Positions 1-7,170 of a stretch of 22,385 nt of DNA are shown piece after piece (positions within the stretch are counted from its first letter, which is position 1; each line of letters opens with the position of its first letter). The stretch spans positions 1 to 22,385 of the forward strand of contig CABSFU010000018.1 in NCBI GenBank assembly GCA_902477075.1, written 5' to 3'. Below the pieces are notes generated by a model. The model had not been told where the DNA came from, did no database searches, and saw only the letters and a list, made by a program, of their open reading frames with translations. The translations under genes and the position numbers were made by a program. The DNA comes from UMGS1498 sp900552335. Lineage in GTDB: Bacteria > Bacillota_I > Bacilli_A > RF39 > UBA660.

Positions 1-55
1 TGGAAGCATGGCGACATGTTGAGCTGACTAGTACTAATAGATCGAGGATTTAATC
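1..55 (+). rRNA. 23S ribosomal RNA, 3' end (partial)
   Basis: The first bases are the conserved 3' end of bacterial 23S rRNA: the block GAGCTGACTAGTACTAATAG followed by ATCGAGGATTTAATCA is the usual Firmicutes terminus. The 5' part lies outside the window. The exact 3' end (about 52-57) is estimated from family alignment as I remember it. A 65-base AT-rich spacer without a tRNA separates it from the 5S gene. Confidence 0.95.
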
Positions 56-120
56 ATTTATTAATTTGGTTAGATTAACACATTATCATGTTTTCAGAGA
101 ATTATTTCTCTAATAATTAA

Positions 121-224
121 ATTTGTGACTATGGCAAAGTGGATACACCTGTTCCCATCTCGAACACAGAAGTTAAGCACTTTAACGGCGACGATAGTGT
201 AAGCGAAAATAGCAAGTTGCAAAT
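121..224 (+). rRNA. 5S ribosomal RNA, unusually short
   Basis: The conserved core TTCCCATCTCGAACACAGAA and GTTAAGC identify 5S rRNA. Bases 121-130 pair with 215-224 (helix I, with two G.U pairs), and AAAGTG at 136-141 pairs with CACTTT at 178-183 (helix II), which fixes the ends. The molecule is about 104 nt instead of the usual 115-120. The missing bases are in the helix IV/V arm, where only a very short arm around GATAGTGTAAGCGAAAATAG remains. Short 5S RNAs of this kind are known from Mollicutes. A run of nine T follows at 224-232 and, with helix I, could end transcription. Confidence 0.95.
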
Positions 225-297
225 TTTTTTTTGTTTATTTTTAATTAATATTTGTCTCTAGTACCTACTAATACTATAAATATTAATTTTATATATC

Positions 298-323
298 AAT
301 GACTTGTAAAGGTCATTTTTTTT
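298..323 (+). terminator. Rho-independent terminator after the rRNA operon
   Basis: AATGAC (298-303) pairs with GTCATT (312-317) around a short loop, followed by an eight-T run. It separates the rRNA operon from the tsaE promoter. Confidence 0.75.
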
Positions 324-348
324 ATTTTCAAAAATGTTATTAAATATA

Positions 349-378
349 TTGTAAATAATTTTTAAATTTTGATATACT
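349..378 (+). promoter_or_regulatory. Sigma-A-type promoter for the tsaE operon
   Basis: TTGTAA (349-354) and TATACT (373-378) are 18 bp apart. The start codon at 394 is preceded by GGTGAT (385-390). The predicted 5' untranslated region is only about 10 bases. Confidence 0.65.
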
Positions 379-393
379 ATATATGGTGATATT

Positions 394-846
394 ATGGAAT
401 ACAAAATTACAGTACATAGTGAGTTAGAAACAATTGAATTAGCGCAAAATATAGAATCAGAAAAATTTCCTAATATGATTATTTGTTTAAATGGAGAATT
501 AGGTAGTGGTAAAACTGTTTTTACTAAAGGCTTTGCTTCTTCTTTAGGTATAACAGATAATATAACTTCTCCTACCTATAATATTATTAAAGAATACGAA
601 AATGGTGAAATGCCATTATATCATATGGATGTTTATCGTTTGGATGGAAATGCAGATGGTGTCGGAATAGAAGAATATTTTACCAAAAATGGTGTTGTTA
701 TTATAGAATGGGCTGATACTATAAAAGACATTTTACCAGACGAGAGGTTAGATATTAAGTTTAAAGTGATAGGTGAAAATAAAAGAATTTTGGTGATTAC
801 ACCATACGGTAGAGTATATGAAGAATTATGTGAGGCGGTTCTATGA
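394..846 (+). CDS. tsaE: tRNA t6A37 synthesis ATPase TsaE
   Basis: TsaE is the small P-loop ATPase that works with TsaB and TsaD in adding threonylcarbamoyl to A37 of ANN-decoding tRNAs in the cytoplasm. The 150-residue protein has a Walker A motif G34-ELGSGKT-41, the family SPTY motif near residues 59-62, the MDVYRL block near 79-84 and the Walker B-like IIEWAD near 103-108. Length is normal. It is the first gene of an operon with tsaB, rimI and tsaD. Its TGA stop overlaps the ATG of tsaB (ATGA), so translation is probably coupled. The start at 394 follows a GGTGAT ribosome-binding site. Confidence 0.95.
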   Translation: MEYKITVHSELETIELAQNIESEKFPNMIICLNGELGSGKTVFTKGFASSLGITDNITSPTYNIIKEYENGEMPLYHMDVYRLDGNADGVGIEEYFTKNGVVIIEWADTIKDILPDERLDIKFKVIGENKRILVITPYGRVYEELCEAVL

Positions 847-1472
847 TCTCTCTTTTTTTAGATAGTAGCGATAAGAAAGTAATTGTTGCTCTTTTAAGTG
901 GTGGAAAACTAATTGATTCAATAATAGAAGAAAATGATAATCATTTGTCAGAAAAGTTCTTACCAATGATAGAAAGAATTATAGCGAAAAATCAATTACA
1001 AATAGATAATATAGACGCAATATATGTTATTAATGGGCCTGGTTCTTTTACAGGCGTTAGAGTTGGTGTAACAACTGCAAAAGTCATGGCTTGGGGCTTG
1101 AAAAAAAGAATTATTCCAATTTCAGAATTAGCTTTATTGGCGACCACTTTGACTAATAAAAAATATATTGTTCCTTATATTGATGCTAGAAGAAATGCAG
1201 TATATGCTGGGATTTATGATAAAAATTTAAATTCTGTTATGGCTGATGCATATATTTCTATAGATAATTTAATGAAAAAAATAGATCATATAGAAGATGT
1301 AGAATTTGTTAGCTATTATAATAATATTGAACATACCATTGAACCAAATATTGATATAGAGAAAATCGTTCAAAAACACTATAATGATGAAGGAATCAAT
1401 CCTCATCAAGTAGTTCCAAATTATTTAAAAAGGACTGAAGCCGAAGAAAATTATGATAAAAGAAGTGAATAA
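843..1472 (+). CDS. tsaB: tRNA t6A37 synthesis protein TsaB
   Basis: TsaB is the inactive paralogue and partner of TsaD in the bacterial t6A-synthesis complex. The 209-residue product begins with the ASKHA-fold strand (ISLFLDSSDKKVIVALL). It carries the diagnostic motif GPGSFTGVRVGVTTAK near residues 65-80 and the PYIDARRNAVYAG block near 111-123. It lacks the metal-binding histidines of TsaD, as expected. It overlaps tsaE by 4 nt upstream and rimI by 20 nt downstream, within the same operon. The C-terminal part is shorter and less conserved than in Escherichia coli TsaB, as is common in Bacilli. Confidence 0.93.
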   Translation: MISLFLDSSDKKVIVALLSGGKLIDSIIEENDNHLSEKFLPMIERIIAKNQLQIDNIDAIYVINGPGSFTGVRVGVTTAKVMAWGLKKRIIPISELALLATTLTNKKYIVPYIDARRNAVYAGIYDKNLNSVMADAYISIDNLMKKIDHIEDVEFVSYYNNIEHTIEPNIDIEKIVQKHYNDEGINPHQVVPNYLKRTEAEENYDKRSE

Positions 1473-1827
1473 TGACGTTGTTTTTGACATTATCTGTAAT
1501 TATTTTAAAGTAAAAAATCCTTTTACCATTTATTCTAAAGTATTCATATATGAGGAAGATAACCATTTAATGGGTATTCTTGTTTATGACGAAATATATG
1601 ATAGAATTGAAATTGATTATATTTTAGTATTTGAAGAATATAAAAGAAATGGAATTGGTAAAAAATTATTGGCATCTTTGAAAAATTCCAATATTAGTTT
1701 AGAGGTTAGGAAAAGCAATGTAGTAGCTATTCAATTTTATAAAAGTTGTGGCTTTGAAATTGTAGCTGAAAGAAAAAATTATTATGGAAAAGAAGACGGT
1801 TATTTGATGTGTAAGGTGATGAGTTAA
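1453..1827 (+). CDS. rimI: RimI-type ribosomal protein S18 N-acetyltransferase
   Basis: This is a GNAT-fold acetyltransferase of the RimI family, which acetylates the N-terminus of ribosomal protein S18. The 124-residue protein has the acetyl-CoA loop RNGIGKKLL near residues 65-73, followed by LEVRKSNVVAIQFYKSCGF and the terminal RKNYY...DGYLM pattern typical of RimI. It is short for the family (about 145-160), mainly at the N-terminus. The start is inside the end of tsaB (20-nt overlap) with only a weak purine-rich ribosome-binding site, so translation is probably coupled. tsaD starts directly after its stop codon. The tsaB-rimI-tsaD order is the common Firmicutes arrangement. Confidence 0.88.
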   Translation: MIKEVNNDVVFDIICNYFKVKNPFTIYSKVFIYEEDNHLMGILVYDEIYDRIEIDYILVFEEYKRNGIGKKLLASLKNSNISLEVRKSNVVAIQFYKSCGFEIVAERKNYYGKEDGYLMCKVMS

Positions 1828-2832
1828 ATGAAAGATATATATATATTAGCGATAGAATCAAGTTGTGATGAAACGAGTTGTTCTATTATTAAAAATGGAC
1901 ATGATGAAATAGGAACAGTTGTTTTGACACAAATGGATATTCATGCTTTGTATGGTGGTGTGGTGCCTGAAATTGCAAGTCGTAATCATATTGAAAATAT
2001 TACTATTGTAATAGAAGAAACTTTAAAAAAATGTAGAATGTCTATGGATGAGGTAGATGCGATTGCCGTGACTTATGGTCCTGGACTTATAGGCTCCTTA
2101 TTAATTGGCGTAAATGCGGCTAAAACTTTGTCTTATATTTATCATAAACCTCTTATTCCTGTCCATCACATTGCTGGTCATATTTATGCCAACAATTTAG
2201 TAAAACCACTTTGTTTTCCTTTAATTGCCCTTGTTGTAAGTGGTGGACATACGGACTTGATATATATGAAAGAAGACTATTCTTTTGAACATATAGGTGG
2301 TACATTAGATGATGCAGTTGGTGAAGCTTATGATAAGGTAGCACGTGTTTTAGGCGTCCCTTATCCAGGAGGGCCACATGTTGATAAAATGGCACATGTT
2401 GGAGAAAATACCTATTCTTTACCTGTCCCATTAAACGATGATAGTTATAACTTTAGTTTTAGTGGATTAAAAAGTGCTGTTATTAATTTAGTACATAATG
2501 AGGAGCAAAGAGGTAATGTGATTAATAAAAATAATTTAGCTTGCTCTTTTCAAACAAATGTAGTAGATATTTTGACAAAAAAAACGATGAAGGCTCTAAA
2601 AGAATATCATGTTCAGAATTTAATAGTAGCTGGTGGTGTTTCTGCTAATAGAAGTTTGAGGGAAAAATTAACAGAATTATGCGGAAAAAACAATATTAAT
2701 TTAATTGTTCCAGAGATGAAGTATTGTACAGATAATGCTGCTATGATAGGAGCAGCTGGTTACTATGCTTATAAATTAGGAAGAAGAGCTGGTCTTGATT
2801 TAAATGCAAAAGCAACGACTGAATTGAAATAA
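1828..2832 (+). CDS. tsaD: tRNA N6-threonylcarbamoyladenosine transferase TsaD
   Basis: TsaD transfers the threonylcarbamoyl group to A37 of ANN-decoding tRNAs. The 334-residue protein shows the N-terminal ESSCDETSCSI motif (10-20), GPGLIGSLLIG near 84-94, the metal-binding HxxxH in HHIAGH (H114 and H118), the SGGHTDL block near 138-144 and the late motif DNAAMIGAAG with the third metal ligand. Length is normal. The ATG follows the rimI stop directly and a hairpin terminator follows the gene, so this closes the operon. Confidence 0.96.
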   Translation: MKDIYILAIESSCDETSCSIIKNGHDEIGTVVLTQMDIHALYGGVVPEIASRNHIENITIVIEETLKKCRMSMDEVDAIAVTYGPGLIGSLLIGVNAAKTLSYIYHKPLIPVHHIAGHIYANNLVKPLCFPLIALVVSGGHTDLIYMKEDYSFEHIGGTLDDAVGEAYDKVARVLGVPYPGGPHVDKMAHVGENTYSLPVPLNDDSYNFSFSGLKSAVINLVHNEEQRGNVINKNNLACSFQTNVVDILTKKTMKALKEYHVQNLIVAGGVSANRSLREKLTELCGKNNINLIVPEMKYCTDNAAMIGAAGYYAYKLGRRAGLDLNAKATTELK

Positions 2833-2834
2833 TT

Positions 2835-2862
2835 AGTAATTCTAATAGAATTACTTTTTTTT
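2835..2862 (+). terminator. Rho-independent terminator of the tsa operon
   Basis: A perfect 8-bp stem AGTAATTC (2835-2842) / GAATTACT (2848-2855) with a five-base loop is followed by eight T. Confidence 0.85.
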
Positions 2863-2976
2863 ATATATTAGAAAAGTCTTTCTAAAAAATATAATCATTA
2901 AATACATATTTAGTATGATAAAAATATGAAATTTACTCAATATATTCATTATACATTAAAAAATATTTTCATAAAT

Positions 2977-2982
2977 TATAAT
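2977..2982 (+). promoter_or_regulatory. Candidate -10 box for the collagen-like gene
   Basis: TATAAT at 2977-2982 lies 58 bases before the start codon, without a good -35 at 16-18 bp. The same stretch contains CATAAATTATA (2970-2980), which recurs upstream of the next gene at 4185-4195. The sigma factor involved is unclear. Confidence 0.4.
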
Positions 2983-3039
2983 AGAAGAATTAAAAGATAA
3001 ACATTGATTCTTAATATTAAATTAGAGGAGGTATGTATA

Positions 3040-4137
3040 ATGAATAGTTGTAATAATTATGAACGAATTAAAAAAAAACTAGAAGAAGAAAGAGAAAAAT
3101 ATAAATATTGTTGTGTACAAGGGCCAATTGGTCCAAAAGGAGAAAAAGGAGAACGAGGGATACAAGGACCAGCAAGCATTAAGGTTGGAACGACAGAAAC
3201 GGTAGATTCGTTTACTAATGCAAAAGTAGAAAACGTTGGTACTGATGAAGATGTCATTTTGAATTTTAAAATACCAATGGGTGTACAAGGTTTTGAAGGT
3301 CAAATTGGTCCACAAGGGCCAATCGGTCCAAAAGGAGAAAAAGGAGATATCGGTCCACAAGGAATGAAAGGAGAAAAAGGTGATCAAGGACCATCTACTA
3401 TTCAAATTGGAAATATTAAAACAGTAGAAGCAGGAGAAGAAGCAGAAGTTATTAATGTTGGTACACCAGAAGATGTCATTTTAGATTTTAAAATACCAAA
3501 AGGTGCAAAAGGAGACATTGGTCCTAGGGGACTTCCTGGAGAAATAGGCAGAACAGAACATATTTCTATAGATGAAACAGAAACACTTGAACCAGGTGAA
3601 CCAGCACAGGTGATGGATACTTTTGAGGACTGGGTTCATCACTTAGCGTTCCTTATACCAAAAGGAGAAAAAGGAGATAGAGGTCCTATAGGTCCAGCTG
3701 GTCCACCAGGTACATCATTTGTATCTTCTTATGGGATTAGGTATTCAATGACTGAACAACAATTAAATTTATTACAAGAAACTGATACAATCATACCATT
3801 AATTGAAAAAGGAACTTCATTTTTGACTGAATATCCAGACAATAATTCTATTAAAATAAAAGAAAGTGGCGTATACTTTATATCATTTTTGTTATGTGGA
3901 GCAACAAATGAAGATTGTTCGTTAACGATGTCTGTAAGAGCAAATGGGCTTTTACAACCGGCTACATATATCACAAGTGAATTTCAAGCACAAATAATTA
4001 ATTGTATTCATGGATCAACTATTGTATCACTTAATGAAAATGACCTTGTTACATTACATGTAAAGCCATCTATGACAGTTAATATGATATTTAATGGAAG
4101 TACTAATGCAATGTTAAGTGTTGCTAAAATACATTAA
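3040..4137 (+). CDS. Collagen-like surface protein with interrupted Gly-X-Y blocks
   Basis: Probably an extracellular or spore-coat-like structural fibre. The start at 3040 is chosen because AGAGGAGGT (3024-3032) lies 7 bases upstream; an in-frame TTG at 3004 has no such site. The 365-residue protein has a charged N-terminus (1-27) with no hydrophobic signal peptide. Four Gly-X-Y blocks follow (about 28-45, 81-119, 155-172, 209-224), separated by three copies of a roughly 35-residue module ending in FKIPMG, FKIPKG or FLIPKG. A C-terminal globular domain (about 226-365) has the C1q/TNF-like pattern of BclA-type proteins (GVYFISFLL..., MSVRANG). Gly-X-Y blocks are rich in GEKGD/GPIGPKG triplets that favour a stable triple helix. 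Exact attachment is unknown. Confidence 0.85.
   Translation: MNSCNNYERIKKKLEEEREKYKYCCVQGPIGPKGEKGERGIQGPASIKVGTTETVDSFTNAKVENVGTDEDVILNFKIPMGVQGFEGQIGPQGPIGPKGEKGDIGPQGMKGEKGDQGPSTIQIGNIKTVEAGEEAEVINVGTPEDVILDFKIPKGAKGDIGPRGLPGEIGRTEHISIDETETLEPGEPAQVMDTFEDWVHHLAFLIPKGEKGDRGPIGPAGPPGTSFVSSYGIRYSMTEQQLNLLQETDTIIPLIEKGTSFLTEYPDNNSIKIKESGVYFISFLLCGATNEDCSLTMSVRANGLLQPATYITSEFQAQIINCIHGSTIVSLNENDLVTLHVKPSMTVNMIFNGSTNAMLSVAKIH
3118..3152 (+). repeat. 35-bp direct repeat in collagen region, copy 1
   Basis: Matches 3313-3347 at 34 of 35 bases (single T/C difference at 3129/3324). The two copies are 195 bp (65 codons) apart, so recombination between them would remove or add one complete module in frame. 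Confidence 0.9.
3313..3347 (+). repeat. 35-bp direct repeat in collagen region, copy 2
   Basis: Second copy of the repeat at 3118-3152. It encodes the same QGPIGPKGEKG stretch of Gly-X-Y triplets. Confidence 0.9.
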
Positions 4138-4160
4138 GAATAGAATTTTCTATTCTTTTT
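4136..4160 (+). terminator. Rho-independent terminator after the collagen-like gene
   Basis: AAGAATAG (4136-4143) pairs with CTATTCTT (4150-4157) and is followed by a T run. The stem overlaps the stop codon. The next gene is only 45 bases away, so partial read-through is possible. Confidence 0.75.
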
Positions 4161-4205
4161 AATTATTTCCTTTTTAATTATAAACATAAATTATAGCAAA
4201 GGAAG

Positions 4206-6071
4206 GTGATAATTATTCAAATAATAGATAATAATACGGTAATTGTTATGACGAATGATGAATTAAAACAAGCTATAAGCGAGGACAATAATTATGATTA
4301 TATTTATTTAGGAAATGATATTACTGCAACTAGTGGTTTTATTATAAATAGTAATAAAAGTAAAGTAACTATAGATGGTACGTATAATAACGTAAAACAC
4401 ACATACACTAATTATTTAAGCTTAGAAGAAGATGTAATAAAAGTAAGTACGGCTAACAAAAAAATTATATTAAAAAATATGAATATAGTATCTTCCCATG
4501 GCTATGGAGTTATTTATGTTCCGTCTCATCCAAATTATTCTAATGTAGTAGTAGAATATAATAATATAAATTTTGTCGGAGTAGAACTTTCAAGTAATTA
4601 TTATGGAATAACGAGAATTTTTGATTCTGTTATAGAAATAAAAGACACTAATAATATTGCTGCACAAAGGGCTTGTAATTCAAATCGAATTATAATAGGC
4701 GGAAAATCTACAATAACCAGTAGTTCGAATGATAATACTATTTTCTTCTTTAATGATGTTATACCATCCTATGTTAAAATAATGCCTGATAGTAGAATCA
4801 ATGTTACAACTGAAAAAGAATTTATGAATGGAACCAATCGAACGGATTTAATAATAGGACATGGAGCTGAATTTTTATTGACAACAGGTAATGGGTTTGC
4901 CAAAACCACTACTCATGGAGTTAGAAATGTTTTGATTGAAGAAATGTCTAATTTTACATTTATTGAAAAAAGTCATCAACGAATTCCAATGTGGAATATA
5001 TTTGGAGATTTTAAAGTTCTAGAGGGAGCTAGCGTTTCAATAATCAATACATATATGAATACGCCATCTGATAATTATAATATATATTTTAAAGGAACCA
5101 ATCAAAAATTTATACTAGATAATCCAAAATATATCAATATTTATACAAAAAATGCAAATGTCATATATACAAATAATCCTGTTGATTTTGTCTTTAAATT
5201 CGCACGAATTAATATGTGGATTTATGCTCTTGATTATGCTGATGCTTGTACTATAGATGATACACCAGCCTTTTATTGGTATAAAGAAAACACACCGATG
5301 GAAATAACAGGTGTAATAAATAAGGACAATACTACAGTCACATCACATAATTTGACAGATATTGATCTCAATTCATTGCCAGATATTAGTAATTTTTCTT
5401 TTCAAAATAGAAAAATATTAACTATTGGAATGGTAAAAATGAACATTCACCCTATTACAGACTCTATTAATGCTATTTCAGGGCATACTATACCAGACAC
5501 AAATGTAAAAATAGAATACAATAATAAAAGTTTAACAGCTTCAGCAGATGAAAATGGTTTTTTTGAAGCAAATATTGATTCTATTATATCCGATAATACA
5601 CAGATTAAAATAACATCTTGTTTAAATGGTTGTTTTGCGGAAAGAAAAATATCAACTCCATTTATGGGCGAATTGACTCTATTGAAAGTAACAGACAATA
5701 TTCCCTTTAGTATGATACCTTCATCGATTCATCCAATTACCTTGCCTAAGAAGAACAAAACAGTAGTAACTGTGGTTGATAGTCGAGTAAATAGTACTAA
5801 TTGGAAATTGTATTTGAATTATACAAATCCAATGATGGATAATGAAGGTAAAGTATTAATTGATTCATTATTTTTTAAAAAATTTAATAATGAATCAATT
5901 CTTTTAAAAAGCAATAAAAAACTGGTACATGAATCAAGTGATAATGGTGGAAATGTCAGTGTAAGTAATATCACATTTTCTACTGATAAAGGATTGTTTT
6001 TAAAACCTAGTAAAGATTTATTAGAGGATGAAGATTATTCTACTTTAGTTATTTGGAGTATTGAAGAATAA
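4206..6071 (+). CDS. Beta-helix surface protein with WxL-like C-terminal domain
   Basis: The product is at most 621 residues and its exact function is unknown. Residues about 7-340 read as short repeating strands (DYIYLGNDIT, VTIDGTYNN, IILKNMNI...), like the pectate-lyase-like right-handed beta-helix adhesins of Firmicutes. About 440-500 resembles a bacterial Ig-like domain (SGHTIPDTNVKIEYNN...ENGFFEA). The end resembles a WxL domain: VVDSR...NW533KL, closing with YSTLVIW617SI. No signal peptide is visible. The start is uncertain: the strong ribosome-binding site GGAAGGTGAT (4201-4210) overlaps GTG 4206 and fits ATT at 4212 or 4215 better. ATG 4248 has no such site and would cut into the first beta-strand. 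I give the outermost conventional start. Confidence 0.75.
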   Translation: MIIIQIIDNNTVIVMTNDELKQAISEDNNYDYIYLGNDITATSGFIINSNKSKVTIDGTYNNVKHTYTNYLSLEEDVIKVSTANKKIILKNMNIVSSHGYGVIYVPSHPNYSNVVVEYNNINFVGVELSSNYYGITRIFDSVIEIKDTNNIAAQRACNSNRIIIGGKSTITSSSNDNTIFFFNDVIPSYVKIMPDSRINVTTEKEFMNGTNRTDLIIGHGAEFLLTTGNGFAKTTTHGVRNVLIEEMSNFTFIEKSHQRIPMWNIFGDFKVLEGASVSIINTYMNTPSDNYNIYFKGTNQKFILDNPKYINIYTKNANVIYTNNPVDFVFKFARINMWIYALDYADACTIDDTPAFYWYKENTPMEITGVINKDNTTVTSHNLTDIDLNSLPDISNFSFQNRKILTIGMVKMNIHPITDSINAISGHTIPDTNVKIEYNNKSLTASADENGFFEANIDSIISDNTQIKITSCLNGCFAERKISTPFMGELTLLKVTDNIPFSMIPSSIHPITLPKKNKTVVTVVDSRVNSTNWKLYLNYTNPMMDNEGKVLIDSLFFKKFNNESILLKSNKKLVHESSDNGGNVSVSNITFSTDKGLFLKPSKDLLEDEDYSTLVIWSIEE

Positions 6072-6121
6072 TGTTTAAAAAATTTAAAATGATTCATAAA
6101 AGATATGTAATGAGGTGAAAT

Positions 6122-6484
6122 ATGATAAATGATTATATTTATATAAAATTTTTCAGTAATGATAGTATAAGTTTGAGAAATTTAAAAGTTCAACTCATGA
6201 GTCAATGTAATAAGATTGTTTTTGATGGAATAACCGATTGTTTTGGAAAAATAAAGATACCTATATGTGGTGATAATGGAGTATATAATTTAATTATATA
6301 TTCTAATTTATCAATGATAAGAATTCCTTTGATAGCAAAAAAAGATAAAATTTATTGTATCGATATTAGTTCTAATAAAGTTAAAAAACAGTTTGTTACA
6401 ATTATGTTAATTGATAAATATAATCCAAGTATAAAAATAGAAGGAGGTAAGATGTTATTATGGCAAGACACACAGTCCAAATAA
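6122..6484 (+). CDS. Small beta-sandwich protein of unknown function
   Basis: I do not recognise this 120-residue protein by name. It has no signal peptide or membrane segment. The pattern DGITDCFGKIKIPICGDNGVYNLIIYS (residues about 37-61) looks like a prealbumin/CnaB-like beta-sandwich (D-x-x-G-x-h-x-I...G-x-Y-x-h-x-h). Its last about 25 residues, containing LIDKYNPSIKIEGGKMLLWQD, match the C-terminus of the next protein. The start at 6122 follows GAGGTGA (6112-6118). The gene is 50 bases after the beta-helix gene, and its 3' end overlaps the next gene by 25 nt, so it is probably co-transcribed and coupled with both. Confidence 0.7.
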   Translation: MINDYIYIKFFSNDSISLRNLKVQLMSQCNKIVFDGITDCFGKIKIPICGDNGVYNLIIYSNLSMIRIPLIAKKDKIYCIDISSNKVKKQFVTIMLIDKYNPSIKIEGGKMLLWQDTQSK

Positions 6485-7002
6485 CAAATGGAAAGGGAAG
6501 TATTGAACTTGTAACAGGAACGTATAACGTACAAGCAGTTGTGGGAGGATATGATGCCTCTACACTTACTCCAAAAAGTGTAACTATTACAGATGGAACG
6601 GATACATATGCTTTTACAATAAGTGCAAAAGGAAATTTAACACTTCATGTAACAGACGATGGAAAACCAACTGGCGTACAAATTGTTGGCGCAAAATTTA
6701 TTAGAACAGATAGTACAGGAGTAGTAGTTGGAACTGAAATAACAACTAATCAGGATGGAAATGCTGTATTTAATAATGTTCCATTTGCTGCCTCAGGAAG
6801 TACGGCAATATATTATAAACAAATATCCAGTGATGGTGGTCATACTTTTGATGATACAGTTAAGTCCATTATTATGACGGAGGAATCTCAAACTATTGAA
6901 ATAGAAAATCCAACCGCACCAATTAGAAACTTTACTTTAATGGATGCTAGTTTTCCAAACATTCCAATTATAGATGGTCAAATAATTTTACAAGATAATT
7001 AG
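6460..7002 (+). CDS. SpaA/CnaB-like beta-sandwich structural protein
   Basis: A 180-residue protein made of beta strands, without signal peptide, membrane segment or LPXTG anchor. An N-terminal part (ITNGKGSIELVTGTYNVQAV...) is followed by a prealbumin-fold domain of SpaA/CnaB type (about 75-150: GAKFIRTDSTGVVVGTEITT, then DGNAVFNNVPFA). The C-terminus LMDASFPNIPIIDGQIILQD mirrors that of the upstream protein. Ribosome-binding site AAGGAGGT (6441-6448) is 11 bases before the ATG, inside the upstream gene. It ends the structural cassette. Codon use and base composition are slightly less AT-rich than its neighbour, fitting high expression. A role in an outer layer or appendage is inferred from context only. 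Confidence 0.72.
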   Translation: MARHTVQITNGKGSIELVTGTYNVQAVVGGYDASTLTPKSVTITDGTDTYAFTISAKGNLTLHVTDDGKPTGVQIVGAKFIRTDSTGVVVGTEITTNQDGNAVFNNVPFAASGSTAIYYKQISSDGGHTFDDTVKSIIMTEESQTIEIENPTAPIRNFTLMDASFPNIPIIDGQIILQDN

Positions 7003-7019
7003 TAGAAAATTAAATTTTT

Positions 7020-7038
7020 AGAAATAAAGATTTCTTTA
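7020..7038 (+). terminator. Weak hairpin after the structural cassette
   Basis: AGAAAT (7020-7025) pairs with ATTTCT (7030-7035), followed by a poor T tract. A stronger bidirectional terminator lies at 7136-7170. The rest of 7003-7135 shows nothing recognisable. Confidence 0.35.
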
Positions 7039-7135
7039 CTTATTATAAAAGCTTAAATGAATCTTTCAAAATTATGTAATATTATATTTCAAATTGAATT
7101 TAACAATTTTATAAGTATAGTTTATTGAAAAATTT

Positions 7136-7170
7136 TAAAAAGACTTAATGGGTTTCATTAAGTTTTTTTT
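7136..7170. terminator. Bidirectional terminator between converging operons
   Basis: Stem ACTTAATG (7143-7150) / CATTAAGT (7156-7163) with eight T on the plus side (7163-7170) and five T on the minus side (7137-7141). It ends the structural cassette on plus and the ABC transporter operon on minus, and overlaps the permease stop codon. Confidence 0.8.

Noticed and set aside
2868..2885. Hairpin TTAGAAA/TTTCTAA after the tsa operon terminator
   Set aside because: No T tract on either strand at a useful distance; probably chance in AT-rich sequence.
3004..3039. In-frame TTG extension of the collagen-like gene
   Set aside because: No ribosome-binding site; ATG 3040 has AGAGGAGGT at the right spacing.
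3079..3405. Antisense reading frames over the collagen gene
   Set aside because: Mirror the Gly-X-Y repeat coding sequence; no ribosome-binding site or protein-like composition.
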